Virus record (IMG/VR): IMGVR_UViG_3300044855_000174
Coordinates: 1 to 22,851 of that record
Source: a virus
DNA length: 22,851 nucleotides
Reading direction: 5' to 3' (one strand)
Part shown: positions 1 to 4,429 of the stretch, piece by piece
How positions within the stretch are numbered: position 1 is the stretch's first letter
Layout of the letters: the number at the start of each line of letters is the position of its first letter
Position numbers and translations under genes: made by a program
The notes under the pieces: model-generated
The model's database searches: none
Seen by the model: the letters and a program-made list of their open reading frames with translations, nothing else
Told to the model about the DNA's origin: nothing

Positions 1-144
1 GTGGACGGGCTCGCGCTCGGCCTGCATGGCGCGCAGGGCCGCGGTGCCGTACTCGGCGCGGTGCTCGGTCGTCTCGGCCCGCAGGAAAGTCAGGCGGTCG
101 CGCAGCTCGCGGTTGGCGGCGTTGCGGATGTCGTGCTCGGTCAT
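1..144 (-). CDS. Small charged protein of unknown function (3' end outside window)
   Basis: I do not recognise this gene. It begins at the ATG at 144..142 and stays open for 48 codons to the window edge, so its C-terminus is missing. The visible part starts MTEHDIRNAANRELRDRL and is rich in Arg, Glu and Ala, with no hydrophobic segment; it looks helical and may form a coiled coil. The start is supported by GGGAGA about seven bases upstream, in the same CCACCACGGGAGAC context used by the gene at 1034-1324. A promoter candidate (206-234) and a leader hairpin (170-199) sit directly upstream, so it is probably the first gene of its own transcript. Confidence 0.65.
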   Translation of the reverse strand, partial: MTEHDIRNAANRELRDRLTFLRAETTEHRAEYGTAALRAMQAEREPVH

Positions 145-169
145 GGTGCGTCTCCCGTGGTGGTGGTGC

Positions 170-199
170 GTGACGCCCGACAGGCGGGCCGAGCGTCAC
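170..199 (-). promoter_or_regulatory. Leader stem-loop at the predicted 5' end of the transcript for the gene at 144
   Basis: The arms GTGACGC and GCGTCAC pair over 7 bp, with an inner GCCCG/CGGGC pairing as an alternative. The predicted transcription start of the promoter at 206-234 falls at about 199, so the RNA would begin with this hairpin, followed by a CACCACCAC run and the GGGAGA ribosome-binding site. It has no T-tract and so is not an intrinsic terminator. Protection of the RNA 5' end or translational control is inference. Confidence 0.5.
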
Positions 200-205
200 C
201 CCTAG

Positions 206-234
206 AGTATTGCACTAGGCGCGGCAAAGCGCAA
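206..234 (-). promoter_or_regulatory. Sigma70-like promoter candidate for the gene at 144
   Basis: Read on the minus strand, TTGCGC (234..229) and AATACT (211..206) are separated by exactly 17 nt. A dyad CCTAG-N9-CTAGG (201-219) overlaps the -10 box and could be an operator. The -35 box matches consensus in only its first three bases, so this is a moderate call. Confidence 0.45.
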
Positions 235-248
235 TAGGCAATGTGGCG

Positions 249-452
249 TCAGTCGCTGCTGTCGACGTGGACCACCAGCCCGCACACCTGGCAGGTCCAA
301 TCGGTGATGCAGCGGCCCAGCTTGTGTTCGGTCCACAGCCCTACCGGACGGTGGGACGGCCAGCCATGGTGGACGCCGTCCTTGCACGCGGGCATGGGGG
401 TCGTGGCGAAGTTGGCGGTCCAGCGGCGTCCGCTGTTCGGCTTGTCGGTCAC
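249..452 (-). CDS. Small Cys-rich, putative zinc-binding protein
   Basis: This 67-residue protein starts at a GTG (452..450) that overlaps the stop codon of the upstream alanine-rich gene in a GTGA arrangement. GGAGG lies five to six bases before the start, inside the end of that gene. The C-terminal half carries C-x6-C-x2-C ([10 protein letters not shown]) with nearby His residues ([13 protein letters not shown]), a pattern consistent with a small zinc ribbon. I cannot assign a family. Longer readings of the same frame run upstream into the repeat tract and are artefacts of that tract. Coupling to the gene at 449-1030 is implied by the overlap. Confidence 0.6.
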   Translation of the reverse strand: MTDKPNSGRRWTANFATTPMPACKDGVHHGWPSHRPVGLWTEHKLGRCITDWTCQVCGLVVHVDSSD

Positions 453-1030
453 GCGTCCTCCGTGCAGAACCGGCGACGGAACTCGGCAGCCTGCACATCC
501 CCTGCCGCAGCCCCTGCCGCATCCCTTGCCGCATCCCCTGCCGCATTCCCTGCCGCATCCCCTGCCGCATTCCCTGCCGCAGCCCATGCCGCAGCCCATG
601 CCGCAGCCCCTGCCGCAGCCCCTGCCGCATTCCATGCCGCAGCCCCTGCCGCAGCCCCTGCCGCATCCCTTGCCGCATCCCCTGCCGCATTCCTTGCCGC
701 ATCCCTTGCCGCAGAAAGCTCCTCGTCAGTGGCCAGTCCATCGGCATAGCGTTCCGCCACGTCCAGCGCAGCCAAACTGCGCGGGTCCGTCATCAGGTGT
801 TGTACTTGTCGCGCACACCACACGGCATAAAGTCGGATGGCGCGGTCGTGTCCCGTGACGCACCGCAGCGCCCACAGCGCGTCATCCAACCCGTTGCTGT
901 CCAGAATCGTGGCGAGCGTCACCGGCTCGTCGTCCGGGCCGGTCTTGCCTAGGTGCGCCAGAAGTTTGCCCCACCCCTCCACGCACGGATCGTGGGCGCG
1001 GATGGCGTTCAAAGTCGTCGTCAACATCAT
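449..1030 (-). CDS. Alanine-rich repeat protein of unknown function
   Basis: The protein has 193 residues. Residues 1-105 look like an ordinary globular region ([20 protein letters not shown], then [20 protein letters not shown]). From about residue 106 to 180 it is a run of four-residue units of the type AAxx ([16 protein letters not shown]) predicted to be helical. The four-residue unit is encoded by a 12-bp tandem repeat at 505-714. The start is an ATGATG preceded by GGGAGG about eight bases away, just after the stop of the upstream gene at 1034. From general knowledge, proteins with a similar N-terminus and AAW/AAR runs occur in other phages without a known role. I assign no function. Confidence 0.75.
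   Translation of the reverse strand: MMLTTTLNAIRAHDPCVEGWGKLLAHLGKTGPDDEPVTLATILDSNGLDDALWALRCVTGHDRAIRLYAVWCARQVQHLMTDPRSLAALDVAERYADGLATDEELSAARDAARNAAGDAARDAAGAAAGAAAWNAAGAAAGAAAWAAAWAAAGNAAGDAAGNAAGDAARDAAGAAAGDVQAAEFRRRFCTEDA
505..714. repeat. 12-bp minisatellite, 17 full units plus a partial unit
   Basis: On the plus strand the unit is CCGCANYCCNTG, repeated head to tail from 505 to 708, with half a unit to 714. Variation is limited mainly to four positions of the unit. Because 12 is a multiple of three, length changes would keep the coding frame at 449-1030. The same property keeps other frames open on both strands, which explains the many overlapping reading frames here. Confidence 0.95.
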
Positions 1031-1033
1031 CGG

Positions 1034-1324
1034 TTAGCCCTCCCCGGCGGTGCAGTTTTCGTGCCCGTGGCCAGCCCAGCACCAGCAGTCCGCGTACCCA
1101 ATGTCCCAGGCGGCACCGCCGGACACCGTGATGGCCGAGCCGTCGGCGAACACGGCACGCCAACAATCGTAGCTCACGTCGATGCGCCCGCCGTGCAGGT
1201 CAATCAGGTCGTCCAGCGTCACCCCGTCCGGGGTGGCCCAGCGAGTGCCGTCGTGGCCCAGCGCGGCGGAGATCAGCTCGGCGGCGGTGGGGGTCACCGT
1301 GTGCGTGGGGCGGGTCTTGGTCAT
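1034..1324 (-). CDS. Small hypothetical protein
   Basis: I do not recognise this 96-residue protein. It begins MTKTRPTHTVTPTAAELISA. The middle (DGVTLDDLIDLHGGRIDVSYDCWRAVFADGSAITV) reads as alternating beta strands in a small soluble domain. The tail has three Cys and two His within about 18 residues (DCWCWAGHGHENC), which could bind metal. The ATG has GGGAGA upstream within the shared CCACCACGGGAGAC context, and a perfect 11-bp hairpin (1349-1376) precedes it. It ends just before the start of the gene at 1030, so the two are probably cotranscribed. Confidence 0.7.
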   Translation of the reverse strand: MTKTRPTHTVTPTAAELISAALGHDGTRWATPDGVTLDDLIDLHGGRIDVSYDCWRAVFADGSAITVSGGAAWDIGYADCWCWAGHGHENCTAGEG

Positions 1325-1348
1325 GGTCTAGTCTCCCGTGGTGGTGGT

Positions 1349-1376
1349 GCCGGGGCTGGTGGCGTCCAGCCCCGGC
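1349..1376 (-). promoter_or_regulatory. Intercistronic hairpin upstream of the gene at 1324
   Basis: GCCGGGGCTGG pairs perfectly with CCAGCCCCGGC (11 bp) around the loop ACGCCA. The core of 16-17 nt is identical to the hairpin at 1580-1595. The hairpin lies between the stop of the 54-residue gene and the ribosome-binding site of the next gene. There is no T-tract after it on the minus strand, so termination is unlikely. A role in RNA processing, stability or translation is inference. Confidence 0.6.
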
Positions 1377-1385
1377 GGTGGTGGT

Positions 1386-1550
1386 TCAGGCGGCGCGCTG
1401 GTATGTGGTCTGAAGTTGCTTGATGATTGCCACCATTTCGCCCAGCACTTCCTGCTTGGCGCTAGCCGAGTAGCGGTGGCCACTCCGCTCGAAGTTGAAA
1501 CGAAGCGTAGCAAGCCGCTCGCGAAGCGCATAAATCTCAGCGTTGGTCAT
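1386..1550 (-). CDS. 54-residue helical protein of unknown function
   Basis: This short gene begins MTNAEIYALRERLATLRF and ends with AIIKQLQTTYQRAA. It starts at the ATG at 1550..1548, with GGGAGA about eight bases upstream, and stops at TGA 1388..1386. The sequence is almost entirely charged and helical, with spaced Leu/Ile that could make a coiled coil or helical hairpin. It is the first gene after the strong promoter at 1611-1638. The alternative 67-residue reading of the same bases in another frame is low complexity and lacks this ribosome-binding site. I know no homologue. Confidence 0.7.
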   Translation of the reverse strand: MTNAEIYALRERLATLRFNFERSGHRYSASAKQEVLGEMVAIIKQLQTTYQRAA

Positions 1551-1579
1551 CTATCAATCTCCCGTGGCGTTTCGTCTCG

Positions 1580-1595
1580 GCTGGTGGCGTCCAGC
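1580..1595 (-). promoter_or_regulatory. Leader hairpin of the small-gene operon
   Basis: GCTGG pairs with CCAGC around the loop ACGCCA. The 16-nt element is identical to the core of the hairpin at 1349-1376. It lies between the predicted transcription start (about 1604) and the GGGAGA ribosome-binding site of the gene at 1550. Confidence 0.5.
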
Positions 1596-1610
1596 GTCTC
1601 GACACTAGGG

Positions 1611-1638
1611 AATATAGCCCGTGGACTAGTCTTGTCAA
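1611..1638 (-). promoter_or_regulatory. Strong sigma70-type promoter of the small-gene operon
   Basis: On the minus strand a perfect TTGACA (1638..1633) is followed by 16 nt and TATATT (1616..1611), in a locally AT-richer island within GC-rich DNA. The spacer holds the 8-bp palindrome GACTAGTC (1624-1631), a possible operator. The predicted start at about 1604 lies upstream of the genes at 1550, 1324, 1030 and 452. This is the best promoter in the window. Confidence 0.75.
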
Positions 1639-1658
1639 TAGGTCGGGGCGAACTCTTT

Positions 1659-2132
1659 TCAGTGGGCGGGCTTCGGCTTGTCGAGGCCGTGTTTCACGCA
1701 GATGGCCCGGTGCTTGGCCTTGGGCCATGTCCCGCCGCAATGGGCGCAGCGGGCATCCTGCGCCTTTTTCGCCGCATTGGCCTTTCGGCGCTGTGCCGCC
1801 TTGGCCCGCTGTTCGTGCAGCGGCAGGAATGTCATGTTGGGGTGATAGTGCCCGTGGCAGTCAAGACAAACGAGCTGCAACCAGTCGAGCGGCTCGTGCC
1901 CGATCACCTTGCCGTACCGCAAATGGTGAACGTGCTGGCCCCGGCGCATCCGGCACCGCTCGCATCGGCCCTGCGCCCGCAGGATCACTTCCCGTCGCTT
2001 CAGTTGCCAGGCAGGCCGGTCAACCGGCAGTCCAGCGCGTCCGCTCATGTTGATAACTTTGGGCTTGAGTATGACGGGGCCATGTCCGGGCGCTGTTTGG
2101 GGAATGAACCTGAGCGCGTCGAAGGTGGCCAT
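1659..2132 (-). CDS. HNH endonuclease with an extra C-terminal zinc ribbon
   Basis: This 157-residue protein carries an HNH nuclease core. It has a CxxC pair at residues 57-60 (GRCERC), the HH pair at 69-70 (QHVHH), and CLDCHGHYH at about 89-97, giving four Cys for a structural zinc plus catalytic His. The usual Asn region reads DWLQLVC. A second Cys/His cluster follows (CAHC at 129-132, H141, C145) and suggests a further zinc ribbon. In phages such small HNH proteins are often linked to terminase and DNA packaging, or act as free-standing homing nucleases; which applies here is open. The start is uncertain: the ATG at 2132 has no clear ribosome-binding site, and Met29 is an alternative. It lies alone between long noncoding DNA and the small-gene promoter. 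Confidence 0.85.
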   Translation of the reverse strand: MATFDALRFIPQTAPGHGPVILKPKVINMSGRAGLPVDRPAWQLKRREVILRAQGRCERCRMRRGQHVHHLRYGKVIGHEPLDWLQLVCLDCHGHYHPNMTFLPLHEQRAKAAQRRKANAAKKAQDARCAHCGGTWPKAKHRAICVKHGLDKPKPAH

Positions 2133-2372
2133 TGGGTGAGACTATGGCGAGTCTATGCGGTCTGGAAACCGATAGTGCCAGCCCTGGGCCCCAATCCGTT
2201 GTCATCCGGCGATGGGTACAGGGGAAGGCTTTCAGGGCCTATCGTGAACCTATGGGGATCCGCTCTGGCGTCAGCGCCCGACCAACGTTGTAGGCCGACA
2301 GTTGCGTGGATTTGTTTTGTAGCCAGAGGGCATCGGGCTCAGGATTGTTGTGTGAGCTGCCAGTACAGCCCG
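2133..2372. other. Noncoding stretch upstream of the HNH gene
   Basis: I see no convincing gene or near-consensus promoter in these 240 bases on either strand. If the promoter at 2558-2586 is real, this stretch is the proximal part of the HNH leader RNA. A long plus-strand reading frame crosses it but has the character of an antisense shadow. Confidence 0.5.
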
Positions 2373-2401
2373 CGCAGGGGAGAGCGTATTAGGCCCCTGC
2401 G
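2373..2401. repeat. 8-bp inverted repeat in the HNH leader
   Basis: CGCAGGGG (2373-2380) pairs with CCCCTGCG (2394-2401) around a 13-nt loop. It follows the larger nested stem on the minus strand and has no T-tract. Confidence 0.45.
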
Positions 2402-2442
2402 GTCCTGCGACATTGTGCGATAGGCGGCTTCCTCGAAAGCAC

Positions 2443-2513
2443 GAGGCCCCCGCTTTGTGATGTCAGGCCCGCACGGCCTTTGCGGGCTGCGCGGCATCAC
2501 TAGCGGGGGCCTC
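2443..2513 (-). ncRNA. Nested, highly structured RNA element upstream of the HNH gene
   Basis: Three nested perfect stems are visible: GAGGCCCCCGCT/AGCGGGGGCCTC (12 bp, 2443-2454 with 2502-2513), GTGATG/CATCAC (6 bp, 2457-2462 with 2495-2500) and GCCCGCA/TGCGGGC (7 bp, 2467-2473 with 2481-2487). Together they make a 71-nt rod with two internal loops. Neither strand has a proper T-tract after it, so a simple intrinsic terminator is unlikely. The lower arm can also form a competing CCTCG/CGAGG hairpin (2431-2446), which would allow a switch. It could be a leader element, a small RNA or a processing site; I cannot assign a known family. Confidence 0.5.
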
Positions 2514-2557
2514 TATTGTGTGCTCATGTCGCGGATGGCCTGAACACCCGCAACACC

Positions 2558-2586
2558 AATACTCACCCGTTCCGCCATTTCGTCAA
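2558..2586 (-). promoter_or_regulatory. Sigma70-like promoter candidate for the HNH unit
   Basis: On the minus strand TTGACG (2586..2581) is followed by 17 nt and AGTATT (2563..2558). It begins directly after the terminator hairpin at 2602-2626, which is the expected arrangement for a new transcription unit. The transcript would have a leader of about 420 nt before the HNH start, including the structured element at 2443-2513. Confidence 0.45.
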
Positions 2587-2601
2587 GCCCGGAAACACGA
2601 A

Positions 2602-2626
2602 ACCCCCCGGATGCGGACCGGGGGGT
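2602..2626 (-). terminator. Intrinsic terminator of the late operon
   Basis: ACCCCCCGG and CCGGGGGGT form a perfect 9-bp stem with a 7-nt loop. On the minus strand it is followed by a T-rich TTTCGTGTTTCC tail; on the plus strand the following bases are not T-rich. It lies about 190 bases beyond the last lysis gene and so probably ends the structural and lysis transcript. Confidence 0.7.
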
Positions 2627-2722
2627 CGTGCTGCCGGGGAATCCCCAGGCATCGCCATGCTGGCACGCCACGGGAGCAGCGGGCGAGCTCCTGCAACCTA
2701 AGGTGTAACAGCCACAAACGCA

Positions 2723-2766
2723 ACACGCCGCACGCGATCTCCTGGCCGGGCGAGCGTGCGGCGTGT
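2723..2766 (-). terminator. Strong 13-bp hairpin just after the lysis genes
   Basis: ACACGCCGCACGC (2723-2735) pairs perfectly with GCGTGCGGCGTGT (2754-2766) around an 18-nt loop. On the minus strand it is followed by the moderately T-rich GTTGCGTTTGTGG. Its place about 50 bases after the spanin-like stop codon suggests a first terminator or an RNA 3' stabiliser ahead of the hairpin at 2602-2626. Confidence 0.5.
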
Positions 2767-2814
2767 CGACTTGACCTCGGTGCATCCTGCGCCTGGAGGT
2801 GGCGCACAAGCAAT

Positions 2815-3279
2815 CTAGCGCACCAGCAGCCCAAATGCCACCCCGCCCGCCGCGGCTAGGCCGTGCGTCACGACTTGCTCCCGCCGCGTGGGGATGCGCC
2901 TGCGGTGGATGGCCAGCTCCTCCTCGGCCAGCTCGGCCCGCCGCGTGGTCAGCGCTACCCGCTGCTCGCAGGTCAGGACCGTGGCTGTGCAGGCGCGTAT
3001 CGTGCTATCGGCGACCTGCACCACCCGCTCCACCACCAGAGTGTCACGCTTCCACCGGTCGACCGTCTGGCGCAGCGTGTCCCACCGCGTCACCAGCACC
3101 CGCAGCCGCAGCGTGTCGCGCAGATACACCGTGTCAAGCACGGCCAGCGTCTCGACCACCGCGGCGCGCTCGACGGCCAGCCCTTCCGCCCTGCCGTCCC
3201 GCCGCCCTAGCTCCCACGCCCCCGCCACCAACGCCGCCGCCGCGCCGAGCGCTAGCAGCACCAGCCGTGCGTTCGTCAT
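2815..3279 (-). CDS. Spanin-like membrane protein of the lysis cassette
   Basis: This 154-residue protein has an N-terminal membrane segment (residues 5-22, LVLLALGAAAALVAGAW). A long charged helical region follows (about 25-130) with many Arg/Glu and regular Leu/Val, predicted as a periplasmic coiled coil. This layout fits an inner-membrane spanin of the Rz type, which links inner and outer membranes in the last step of lysis of Gram-negative hosts. Two Cys (97, 104) could form disulphides. Unusually, a second hydrophobic stretch closes the protein (HGLAAAGGVAFGLLVR). No lipobox is seen and no partner outer-membrane spanin was recognised. It overlaps the amidase gene by ATGA, so it is probably translationally coupled. 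The family assignment rests on architecture and position only. Confidence 0.6.
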   Translation of the reverse strand: MTNARLVLLALGAAAALVAGAWELGRRDGRAEGLAVERAAVVETLAVLDTVYLRDTLRLRVLVTRWDTLRQTVDRWKRDTLVVERVVQVADSTIRACTATVLTCEQRVALTTRRAELAEEELAIHRRRIPTRREQVVTHGLAAAGGVAFGLLVR

Positions 3280-3788
3280 GTGTAATCGTGCCGGTAAAAA
3301 TTCGGGATGAGGTTCGGGTCTTTCTTCCGCCCAGGCGAAATCATGGCATGGGTTAGCACCCCCTCAATGCTCGGGTAGCGCGCACGCCAATCCTCGATAA
3401 GCCAGCGGGCGGCGTCCACCTGCGCGTCAGTCAGTCGCTCGACGCCGTCGTGGCGATTGCTGAACGCCAGGCTCAAGGTGTGCCGGTTGAGCCCCACCAC
3501 CCCGCCGTACTCGCTAGAGCCACACGCCCACGCCGCCCGGCTGTCCACCACGAACCGCGTGACCTTGCCGTCCCGGTGGACCAGCGCGTGGTAGCTCACC
3601 TTGGACGCCGCCGACAGCAGCCACGAGATCGTGGACGACTCCCGAGGGCTCACGTCGGCGTGGAGCACGATCCACCGCACCGCCGCCCCGCGCCGCTCGC
3701 TGTGGTGCGTGGACCGCGCCCAAGTGATCGGCGGCGCTGCCCGCGTGCCGAGCTGGTCGACCTGCGCAGGCCCCGGGCTCAGTCCCAC
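3276..3788 (-). CDS. Endolysin, N-acetylmuramoyl-L-alanine amidase (Amidase_2 type)
   Basis: This 170-residue enzyme is expected to cut the amide bond between MurNAc and the L-alanine of the peptide stem, freeing the virions. The Amidase_2/AmpD/T7-lysozyme fold shows in order: the first zinc His in WIVLHAD (H43), SYHALVHRDG (Y66, H67), the GLNRHTLSLAFSN stretch (99-111), and the last motif LTHAMISPGRKKDPN, with H147 and D157 as the likely other zinc ligands and K155 matching the K-x-D of AmpD. It has no signal peptide or added cell-wall-binding domain, so release through a holin is likely. The start is a GTG overlapping the upstream membrane-protein gene by 10 nt; the first 35 residues are poorly ordered and a later start is possible. 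Confidence 0.9.
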   Translation of the reverse strand: MGLSPGPAQVDQLGTRAAPPITWARSTHHSERRGAAVRWIVLHADVSPRESSTISWLLSAASKVSYHALVHRDGKVTRFVVDSRAAWACGSSEYGGVVGLNRHTLSLAFSNRHDGVERLTDAQVDAARWLIEDWRARYPSIEGVLTHAMISPGRKKDPNLIPNFYRHDYT

Positions 3789-4123
3789 GTGACGTCCCGG
3801 TCGTCTGGCCCCCGCTCGTCCTGGTCCATGCCGGCAAACGGCGGGCTGGTGGCCGCGGCGAGCGCCCCCATGGCCTTGGGCAGCGCCGGGGCCAGCAGGC
3901 GGGCGCGGTCAATCGGCACCTTGATGATCGCCAGCAGCAGCACCGACACCGCGTTGTAGCTCAGGGCCGCCAGAAACGCCTGTTTCCCGTGAAACACCGA
4001 GGCCACCACCAGCACCACGCCCAACGCCAGGTGCAGCGCCAGAAAGAGCCACAGTGGGTCCAGTTCGCCCTGCTGCGTGTACAGCCACGTCCCCCGCCGC
4101 GGGCTCGGCCCGGGGCTAGACAC
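3779..4123 (-). CDS. Small membrane protein with two transmembrane helices, holin candidate
   Basis: The 114-residue protein has two hydrophobic helices close together (about residues 24-44, LWLFLALHLALGVVLVVASVF, and 49-69), separated by the short polar turn HGKQ. An acidic tail follows (MDQDERGPDDRD). A two-helix hairpin of this size immediately before an endolysin gene fits a class II holin, but no family signature is visible. It begins at GTG 4123, overlapping the previous gene by 8 nt (GTGTCTAG), and its 3' end overlaps the amidase start. The chain of overlaps makes a lysis function likely but not proven. Confidence 0.6.
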   Translation of the reverse strand: MSSPGPSPRRGTWLYTQQGELDPLWLFLALHLALGVVLVVASVFHGKQAFLAALSYNAVSVLLLAIIKVPIDRARLLAPALPKAMGALAAATSPPFAGMDQDERGPDDRDVTWD

Positions 4124-4418
4124 GCTCGCCCCGCGGGGCGCCGCGGCGCTCCATCGTGCCCTCGATGCGGGCCACCCGCTCGGCGGTGGCGTGCGTGGTC
4201 TCCCGGATCGCGGCCAGCTCGCGGGCGAAGTCCGCCACTTGGCGATTCAGGGTGTCGACCGCGCCCTTGAGGATGCCATAGGCGATCCCCGCTCCCAGAA
4301 TGCCCGAGACGACCGGCACCACCATCGGCAGCGCGGACGGCTGCGCCTGCTCGATGGCCACCGAGCCGAGCGCGGTCAGTGTGCCGACCTTCAGGGCGGC
4401 GATGGTCTCCGTGGTCAT
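4116..4418 (-). CDS. Small membrane protein with C-terminal coiled coil, holin or antiholin candidate
   Basis: The 100-residue protein begins MTTETIAALKVGTLTALG at the ATG 4418..4416, four bases after a strong GGGGAG ribosome-binding site, which decides the start over longer readings of the same frame. Residues 28-54 (SALPMVVPVVSGILGAGIAYGILKG in part) form a membrane segment, with a weaker hydrophobic stretch at 6-22. Residues 55-92 form an amphipathic helix with heptad character (TLNRQVADFARELAAIRETT). Membrane plus coiled-coil proteins of this size are common next to phage holins. It overlaps the two-helix membrane protein by 8 nt; the two may form a holin/antiholin pair, which is inference. 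Confidence 0.6.
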   Translation of the reverse strand: MTTETIAALKVGTLTALGSVAIEQAQPSALPMVVPVVSGILGAGIAYGILKGAVDTLNRQVADFARELAAIRETTHATAERVARIEGTMERRGAPRGERV

Positions 4419-4429
4419 GCGTCTCCCCT

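Noticed and set aside
505-714. Tandem repeats as a possible CRISPR array
   Set aside because: The unit is 12 bp with no spacers, lies inside a gene, and has no cas gene nearby.
202-858. Several long reading frames on both strands over the repeat (for example 202-747 minus, 241-858 plus, 243-749 plus)
   Set aside because: The 12-bp repeat keeps every frame open. Only the frame at 449-1030 has a globular N-terminus and a ribosome-binding site.
1349-1376. The 11-bp hairpin as an intrinsic terminator
   Set aside because: It is followed by ACCACCACC and not by a T-tract, and the genes on both sides appear to be one operon.
1328-1531. Minus-strand 67-codon reading frame
   Set aside because: The 54-residue frame at 1386-1550 over the same bases has a proper ribosome-binding site and a helical, charged sequence; the 67-codon frame ends in a Pro/Thr low-complexity tail.
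2385-2391. TAATACG on the minus strand, resembling a T7-type promoter
   Set aside because: Only seven bases match, the initiation region is missing, and no single-subunit RNA polymerase is seen; chance is sufficient.
1338-2423. Plus-strand reading frame of 361 codons
   Set aside because: It is antisense to the HNH gene and the 54-residue gene and crosses promoter and noncoding DNA; its sequence has no recognisable domain.
2513-2809. Minus-strand 98-codon reading frame after the spanin-like gene
   Set aside because: It runs through two strong hairpins and a promoter candidate, has no ribosome-binding site, and its composition (Arg/Cys-rich) is not protein-like.
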